Assembly: GCA_009836625.1 (NCBI GenBank) | Contig: VXVC01000004.1 | Span: forward strand, 62,001 to 126,000 | DNA length: 64,000 bases | Source of the DNA: Holophagales bacterium | Lineage (GTDB): Bacteria > Acidobacteriota > Thermoanaerobaculia > Multivoradales > Multivoraceae | Direction of reading: 5' to 3' | Part shown: positions 58,527-64,000 of the stretch, piece after piece | How the letters are laid out: each line of letters starts with the position of its first letter | Position numbering within the stretch: the first letter of the stretch is position 1 | Position numbers and translations under genes: made by a program | The notes under the pieces: generated by a model | Seen by the model: the letters and a program-made list of their open reading frames with translations, nothing else | Told to the model about the DNA's origin: nothing | Databases searched by the model: none

Positions 58527-61133
58527 ATGGGAGTTCCTTGCTGGCGTCTTGCGGCGCGCGGGCTGTTGCTTGCCCTGTTCCTGGCTGGTCCGTTGTCCAG
58601 CCAGCAGGACGGCGAGGCGGAAGCGGCGGATGCCGCGCACGCTGAAGCCGACTCCGACGAACCCGCGGCACACGTCGACGAGGAGATCGTCGTCACCGGC
58701 AGCCGGGCTCGGGAGCGTTCAGTAACGAAGTCGATGGTGCCCATCGACGTGATCTCCGCCGAGCACGTGGCGCATCAGGGGGAGACGAACCTCGACCAGC
58801 TTCTGCGCACGGTGGTGCCGTCGCTGAACATCAGTTCGATCAGCGGCGACGCGGCGACGATCGTGCGGCCGACGAACCTGCGCGGCCTGGCGCCCGACCA
58901 CACCCTGGTGCTGGTGAACGGCAAGCGACGGCATCGCGGGGCCGTGATCCTGTGGTCGCGAATCGGTGTCTCCCACGGCGCTCAGGGACCGGACCTGTCC
59001 GCGATTCCGGCCATCGCGCTTCGTCAGGTCGAGGTCCTGAGGGACGGCGCTTCGGCGCAGTACGGCTCCGACGCGATCGCGGGGATCATGAACTTCCGGC
59101 TCAAGGAGGCACGGGCCGGCGGTTCACTGGAGGTGCTGACCGGCCTGCACGACGCGGGCGACGGCGAGTCCGTCGCCGTTGCCGGCAACGTCGGCCTGCC
59201 CTGGGGCGAGAGCGGTTTCGCGAATCTGAGCCTCGAGGTCGGCGGCGCGAACCCGACGAATCGCGCCGTCCAGCGAGCCGACGCGGCGGCCCTGGTCGCC
59301 GTGGGGAACACCCATGTGGCCGATCCCGCTCAGCGGTGGGGCAAGGCCGAGGTCGACGACGACGTGAAGTTCTTCATCAACTTCGGCCGGCCCCTGGGTA
59401 GCAGCGGGACGGTGCGGTTGTACGGCTGGGCGAACTACGCCGACCGCAACGTGACGGCGAGGAATTTCTTCTTCCGGAACCCGAACACCCGGGATGCGGT
59501 CTACAGCGGCGACGGCGGCGCGACGCTGCTGATCGGCGACGCCCTGGATGCGGCCGATGGGACGCCGGACGGCTCGGCCGGATGCCCCGTCGTCGCGGTG
59601 ACGGACGCGCTGCCGGATCAGGACGCGCTCGCCCGGGTGTTCGACGATCCGAACTGCTTCAGTTTCCAGGAGCTCTTCCCGGGGGGCTTCCAGCCGGTGT
59701 TCGGCGGCGACCGCGTGGATTCGTCGCTCGTCCTCGGAGTGCGCGGGTTCACCGCGTCCGGGACCGTATGGGACGTGAGCGTCAGCACCGGCCGGAACGA
59801 GATCGACTTCCTGCTGTTCGACAGCGTGAACGCGTCGCTCGGGCCGCTCAGCCCGACATCCTTCGAGCCCGGCCTCTACGGCCAGCGCGACGTGAGCGCG
59901 AACGTCGATCTGTTGCGTCAGCTCGGCGAGCGCCTCTATCTGGCCGGCGGGGTGGAGTGGCGCGAGGAGCGGTTCGAGATCGGCCTCGGCGACCCCGCCT
60001 CCTGGCAGATCGGCCCCTACGCCCAGCAGGGATTCAGCTCCGGCTCGAACGGCTTCCCCGGGTTCAGCCCGGTCGCCGCGGGAGACTGGACCCGTTCCAA
60101 CGCGGCGGTCTACGGCGACCTGGAGTACGGGCCGCCGGACGAGTCCTGGAACCTGGGCCTGGCGCTGCGCTTCGAGGACTACGAGGACTTCGGCTCGACG
60201 CTCAACGGCAAGATCGCGGGCCGCCGCCAGGTCGCCGAGGCCCTCGCCCTGCGCGCGAGTGCATCGACGGGATTCCGGGCGCCGACTCCCGGCCAGCAGA
60301 ACGCGTTCAACGTCTCCACGCAGTGGGACGCGGAGCGGTTCGAACTGGTGAACAACGGCACCATCCCGCCGGCCTCCAGGGTGGCGGAGCTACGCGGAGG
60401 CAAGGCGCTCGACGCGGAGAAGTCGGTCAACCTGGCCGCCGGCGCGGTCCTCGAGCGCGGTCCGTTGACGCTCACGGCGGACGTGTTCCGCGTCGACGTG
60501 AGCGATCGCCTGGGGGTCACCGGCCTGTTCGCTCTTCAGCCCTTCGAGGTAGAGCAACTGCTGGCGGAAGGCATCACCAGCGCCGCCAACATCACGAACT
60601 TCCGTTTCTTCGCCAACGACTTCGAGACCCGCACCGAGGGCCTGGACCTGGTCGTCACCTGGCGGCCGCCCCAGGCCGGCGGGCACACGACGCTCGACCT
60701 CGCGCTCAACGTGACCTCGACCGAGGTCGTGGACTTCAACCCGCTGACCCTGGACCGGCAGCGCATCCGCGAGCTGGAGGAGGCCCTGCCGGGCGTGCGC
60801 TGGAACGCGACGCTGCACCACGAACTGGGCCGTCACACCGCGACCCGGCAGCCGGTCGAGCTGCTCGCGCGGCTCGGCTACTACGACGGCTGGTACGACC
60901 CGTTCATCGCCGTCGACTTCAGCGGCGTGTACCTGTTGGACGCCGAGGTCGGCATTCCGCTGCGGGACGGCGCCCGCCTGGCGATCGGCGCCCGCAACGC
61001 CCTGGGCGAAACCGGCAAGGGCAACCCGACGCCGACCCGGCTGGGCAACCTCTACAGCACCCGCGCGCCGTTCGACGTCAGCGGCGGGTACTACTACGCC
61101 CGGCTGCAGTACCGCTGGGGCGGCGGCGAGTGA
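58527..61133 (+). CDS. TonB-dependent outer-membrane receptor
   Basis: An 868-aa receptor. Signal peptide (about 1-26), an acidic His-containing linker, a TonB-box-like 'EEIVVTG' at about 52, a plug domain (about 60-190: 'DQLLRTVVPSLNISSI', 'RGLAPDHTLVLVNGKRRHR', 'VEVLRDGASAQYGSDAIAGI'), and a 22-strand barrel ending 'YYARLQYRWGGGE'. Imports a large ligand such as a siderophore, cobalamin or glycan using TonB energy. GGAGG is 8 nt before ATG. Ligand unknown; no obvious partner genes. Confidence 0.92.
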   Translation: MGVPCWRLAARGLLLALFLAGPLSSQQDGEAEAADAAHAEADSDEPAAHVDEEIVVTGSRARERSVTKSMVPIDVISAEHVAHQGETNLDQLLRTVVPSLNISSISGDAATIVRPTNLRGLAPDHTLVLVNGKRRHRGAVILWSRIGVSHGAQGPDLSAIPAIALRQVEVLRDGASAQYGSDAIAGIMNFRLKEARAGGSLEVLTGLHDAGDGESVAVAGNVGLPWGESGFANLSLEVGGANPTNRAVQRADAAALVAVGNTHVADPAQRWGKAEVDDDVKFFINFGRPLGSSGTVRLYGWANYADRNVTARNFFFRNPNTRDAVYSGDGGATLLIGDALDAADGTPDGSAGCPVVAVTDALPDQDALARVFDDPNCFSFQELFPGGFQPVFGGDRVDSSLVLGVRGFTASGTVWDVSVSTGRNEIDFLLFDSVNASLGPLSPTSFEPGLYGQRDVSANVDLLRQLGERLYLAGGVEWREERFEIGLGDPASWQIGPYAQQGFSSGSNGFPGFSPVAAGDWTRSNAAVYGDLEYGPPDESWNLGLALRFEDYEDFGSTLNGKIAGRRQVAEALALRASASTGFRAPTPGQQNAFNVSTQWDAERFELVNNGTIPPASRVAELRGGKALDAEKSVNLAAGAVLERGPLTLTADVFRVDVSDRLGVTGLFALQPFEVEQLLAEGITSAANITNFRFFANDFETRTEGLDLVVTWRPPQAGGHTTLDLALNVTSTEVVDFNPLTLDRQRIRELEEALPGVRWNATLHHELGRHTATRQPVELLARLGYYDGWYDPFIAVDFSGVYLLDAEVGIPLRDGARLAIGARNALGETGKGNPTPTRLGNLYSTRAPFDVSGGYYYARLQYRWGGGE

Positions 61134-61146
61134 GTCTGGTCCGCGT

Positions 61147-64000
61147 TCAGGCCTGAACCCGTGATCGCTGCATCGCCGGCGCGGCTTGGGGGAAATGCAC
61201 GCCGGCCTTCCGCGCCGCTTTCCGCCGGCCGCGGATGGCCCGTCGCCGTTCCCGCCCGCGTTCGACCAGCAGATAGAGCGAGGGCACGAAGATCAGGGTG
61301 ATCAGCGTCGAGGCGAGCAGGCCACCGACGACGACCCGCGCCAGCGGCGCCTGGAGTTCGGAGCCTTCGCCGATTCCGAGGGTCAGCGGCAGCAGGCCGA
61401 GGGCGGTGGTCAGCGTCGTCATCAGGATCGGTCGCAGGCGGCGGCGCGAACCGCGGATCAGAGCCTCGTGGAGCGTGCAGCCGACGTCCCGGCGCATGCG
61501 GTTCACGTTGTCGACCAGGACGATCGCGTTGTTAACCACGATGCCGACCAGGACGACGAGGCCGAGGAAGGAGTTCATGTTCAGGGTCGTGCCGGTGACC
61601 GCCAGGGTCAGCAGCACGCCGAGCAATGAGAACGGCACCGCGGTCATGATGACCAGGGGCTGGACCAGGGACTCGAACTGGACCGCCATCACCGTGTAGA
61701 CGAGGAAGACCGCGAGCAGCACGCCGATCAGAAGCTCCACGAAGACCTGGCGCTGTTCTTCCAGCTCGCCGCCCATCTCGATGGTGAAGCCGTAGGGCGT
61801 CTCGACCCGCGCCAGCGCGGCCTCGACCTCGCTCGCCACGTCGCTGAACCGCCTGCCGTCAATGCCGGCGAGGACCTGCATGTAGCGTTCCTGGTTCTCG
61901 CGGTTGATGGACAGGGGCCCCTCTCCCGGATTGATGCTGGCGACCGAACCCAGGGGCACGATGTCACCGCGCGGAGTGACGATGGGGAGCTGCGGCAACT
62001 GCTCGATGCGCAGCCGATCCTCCGGCTGGAGCTGGACCCGGATGTCGAACTCGTCGCCCTGGTCGCGGAACTTGGTGGCCACCCGTCCGAGGACGTAGTG
62101 CTCGACGGCGTCGGCGACCTGGCTGCCGTTGAGGCCGAGTTCAGCGAGGCGGGCGCGATCGACCCGCAGGGTTCGCTCGAGCTGGCCGGATTCGCGATCT
62201 AGCCGCGGGTGAACGACCCCGGGGACCGAGGCCATCGCATCGATCACGCGCCGGGCGAGGTCGTTGCCCTGCTCCAGGTCGTGGCCGCGGATCTCGACCA
62301 CGAGACGGGCGTCCTGGCCGCCGCGCATCATCCGCATCATCATGTTGTTCGACGACGCGAACAGCTGGATCTGGGCCGCCGGGACGTCGGCGACGGCATG
62401 GCGGATCGACGCGAGGATCTCCTCCTGGCCGCGGCTTCGATCGGTCAGCGGGGTGAGCATGACCTCCATCGTGCCCTGGTTGGACTGGGCGGGCCGCCAC
62501 CAGCTCTCAGGGCCGGCGGTGGTGATCAGGCTGTCGAGTTCGCCCGGTCTGAGCGCGCTCTCGACCCGGTCTTCGATCTCCTTCATCGTTCCGGTGGTGG
62601 CCTCGAGGGGGGCGCCAACGGGCATCTCGACCCTCATGTTGAGCTGGCCCTCATCGCTCTCGGGCATCAGCTCGAGACCGATGATGGGCACCAGGGCGAA
62701 GGACCCGAGCAGGAGCACGACGGCCGTGGCCATCACCAGGCCGGGCCTGCCGAGGGCCCACTCGATCATCCGGCCGTAGGCCATGTCGACCGGCCCGAGG
62801 GCGGCGACGCACTCGTCCGTCACCTGGCGGCTCTTCGGCACCTCCCGCAGCCAGCGGGCGGCGGCGGCCGGAATCAGCGTGAGGGCGACGAACAGCGCGC
62901 AGAGCAGGGCGAAGCTGACCGTGATCGCCAACTGGTTGAAGAAGATGCCGGCGAACCCGGAAATGAAGACCACCGGCAGGAAGACGGCCACGGTGGTCAG
63001 CGTTCCGGCGGCGATCGCCATCGCCACCTCGTTCGTGCCGGCGATCGCCGCCGCGGTGGGACGTTCGCCCTCGTGGAGCCGGCGGTAGATGCTCTCGAGC
63101 ACGACGATCGAGCCGTCGACCAGCATGCCGACGCCGAGCGCGATGCCCGCCAGGGAGATCACGTTCAGCGTGAAGCCGTTGAAGTACATCAGGGCGACCG
63201 TCGCCAGCACCGAAATGGGAATCGCCGCGCCGACGATCAGGGTCGCCCGCATGTCGCGCAGGAAGAACATCAGCACGAGCACCGCCAGCGCGGCACCGAA
63301 CAGGGCCCCCAACTGGACGTTGTTGACCGCCTGGCGGATGAACTCCGCGCCGTCCATGAGGATCGTGATCTCGGCGCGGCCGGCGTAGTCGCGGTTGATC
63401 GCGTCGATCTCCCGCTTCAACCGGTCCACGACCTCGACCGTGTTGGAGCCGGACTGCTTCATCACGTACATCCGCATGCCCGGATCGCCGTTGATCCACA
63501 GCTCGTTCGTCATCTCGCGGATGCCGTCGTCGACCCGCCCGACATCCCGCACCAGGATCGGCCTGCCGTCGCGGATGGCGACGATCGTGTTTTCGACGTC
63601 CACCTTGCGCTCGAACTCGCCGATCGCGCGGATGAGGACCTCGCGCCCCGTCTCCAGCATGTCGCCGGCCGAGACGTTGCGGTTCTCGCGGGACAGGGCG
63701 CTGGTGACTTCGCTCGGCGTGATTCCGAGAGCGGCCATCCTGTCGGCGGCGAGCTGGACCTGGATCTCCCGTACGCGGCCGCCCTGGATATCCACCGAGG
63801 CGACGCCGGGCAGGCGCTCCAGCCGCCGGCTGATCGTCTGTTCCGCCATGTGACGGACCTGGCGCGCGTCGCCCGTGCCCGACAGGCCCAGGAAAACGAC
63901 CGGCATGTCGGAGAGGTTGAACTTGAACAGGGTCGGTTCGGAGGCGTCTTCGGGCAGCATGCCGCGCACGAAGTCGAGTTGCTCGCGGATGTCGTTCACG
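61147..64000 (-). CDS. RND efflux pump permease, 5' end beyond window
   Basis: The C-terminal 950 residues of an RND transporter, open to the right edge. 'LAGIALGVGMLVDGSIVVLE' is the TM4 proton-relay region (one Asp; the second motif residue is Gly), with 'FLGLVVLVGIVVNNAIVLVD' in TM10 and two large periplasmic domains. Motif order fits the HAE-1-like or AcrB/SwrC-like multidrug and hydrophobe group rather than the metal group. The tail is Arg/Lys-rich. The adaptor and channel genes are probably upstream, off the window. Confidence 0.9.
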   Translation of the reverse strand, partial: VNDIREQLDFVRGMLPEDASEPTLFKFNLSDMPVVFLGLSGTGDARQVRHMAEQTISRRLERLPGVASVDIQGGRVREIQVQLAADRMAALGITPSEVTSALSRENRNVSAGDMLETGREVLIRAIGEFERKVDVENTIVAIRDGRPILVRDVGRVDDGIREMTNELWINGDPGMRMYVMKQSGSNTVEVVDRLKREIDAINRDYAGRAEITILMDGAEFIRQAVNNVQLGALFGAALAVLVLMFFLRDMRATLIVGAAIPISVLATVALMYFNGFTLNVISLAGIALGVGMLVDGSIVVLESIYRRLHEGERPTAAAIAGTNEVAMAIAAGTLTTVAVFLPVVFISGFAGIFFNQLAITVSFALLCALFVALTLIPAAAARWLREVPKSRQVTDECVAALGPVDMAYGRMIEWALGRPGLVMATAVVLLLGSFALVPIIGLELMPESDEGQLNMRVEMPVGAPLEATTGTMKEIEDRVESALRPGELDSLITTAGPESWWRPAQSNQGTMEVMLTPLTDRSRGQEEILASIRHAVADVPAAQIQLFASSNNMMMRMMRGGQDARLVVEIRGHDLEQGNDLARRVIDAMASVPGVVHPRLDRESGQLERTLRVDRARLAELGLNGSQVADAVEHYVLGRVATKFRDQGDEFDIRVQLQPEDRLRIEQLPQLPIVTPRGDIVPLGSVASINPGEGPLSINRENQERYMQVLAGIDGRRFSDVASEVEAALARVETPYGFTIEMGGELEEQRQVFVELLIGVLLAVFLVYTVMAVQFESLVQPLVIMTAVPFSLLGVLLTLAVTGTTLNMNSFLGLVVLVGIVVNNAIVLVDNVNRMRRDVGCTLHEALIRGSRRRLRPILMTTLTTALGLLPLTLGIGEGSELQAPLARVVVGGLLASTLITLIFVPSLYLLVERGRERRRAIRGRRKAARKAGVHFPQAAPAMQRSRVQA

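Overview
The window is a G+C-rich (about two-thirds G+C by eye), gene-dense bacterial chromosome segment with no phage, insertion sequence, CRISPR array or rRNA. The gene set (ASPIC/UnbV-type CRTAC1 protein with a TPR lipoprotein, DUF1800/DUF1501 pair, several quinoproteins, lipoprotein sulfatases, many short-spaced genes) resembles uncultured Acidobacteriota, possibly marine Thermoanaerobaculia-like lineages. That placement is inference; there is no rRNA or marker gene to prove it.

Layout. 1-6.1 kb: a two-domain sulfatase fusion (cut by the window start), a lipoprotein sulfatase paralogue, a duplicated lipocalin-like lipoprotein, and a convergent exported epoxide hydrolase. 6.2-12.8 kb: Cys-rich exported peptide plus a CusCBA-type Cu/Ag efflux operon. 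12.7-16.6 kb: SRAP protease, a candidate HicAB-like toxin-antitoxin pair, a serine beta-lactamase-like hydrolase and a nucleoside hydrolase. 16.6-21.8 kb: PQQ alcohol dehydrogenase with a haem domain, a pseudogene with an internal deletion, an esterase, a hot-dog protein and a lipoprotein. 21.8-25.0 kb: tRNA-Thr(CGU), an MFS exporter, a cytidylate-kinase-like protein and an exported metallo-beta-lactamase-fold protein. 25-33 kb: a single-chain acyl-CoA carboxylase, a YhaN/YhaO-like ATPase and phosphoesterase pair, and a YHS protein. 33-40 kb: VapBC with a visible operator, CRTAC1 plus TPR proteins, and an exported nuclease with a duplicated C-terminal domain. 40-44.5 kb: aldo/keto reductase, DUF1800-DUF1501 pair, helix-hairpin-helix protein. 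44.5-50.7 kb: a tightly coupled minus-strand operon of a c-type cytochrome, two related membrane proteins, two quinoproteins and a small membrane protein. 50.8-64 kb: DUF1330-like, DUF418, alpha/beta hydrolase, YfcG-like GST, sulfotransferase, exonuclease III, GNAT, short-chain epimerase-like protein, TonB-dependent receptor, and a truncated RND pump.

The most striking signals are at the level of gene expression. Ten gene pairs overlap as NTGA (stop TGA, start NTG), and all four first bases occur, including two CTG starts. One of these CTG starts is needed to complete the metal site of exonuclease III. A second set of genes has a TANNNT box 7-9 nt before ATG and no convincing Shine-Dalgarno, as expected for leaderless mRNAs. 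Functionally, the 44.5-50.7 kb operon looks like a periplasmic quinoprotein oxidation module with its own cytochrome and two membrane subunits.
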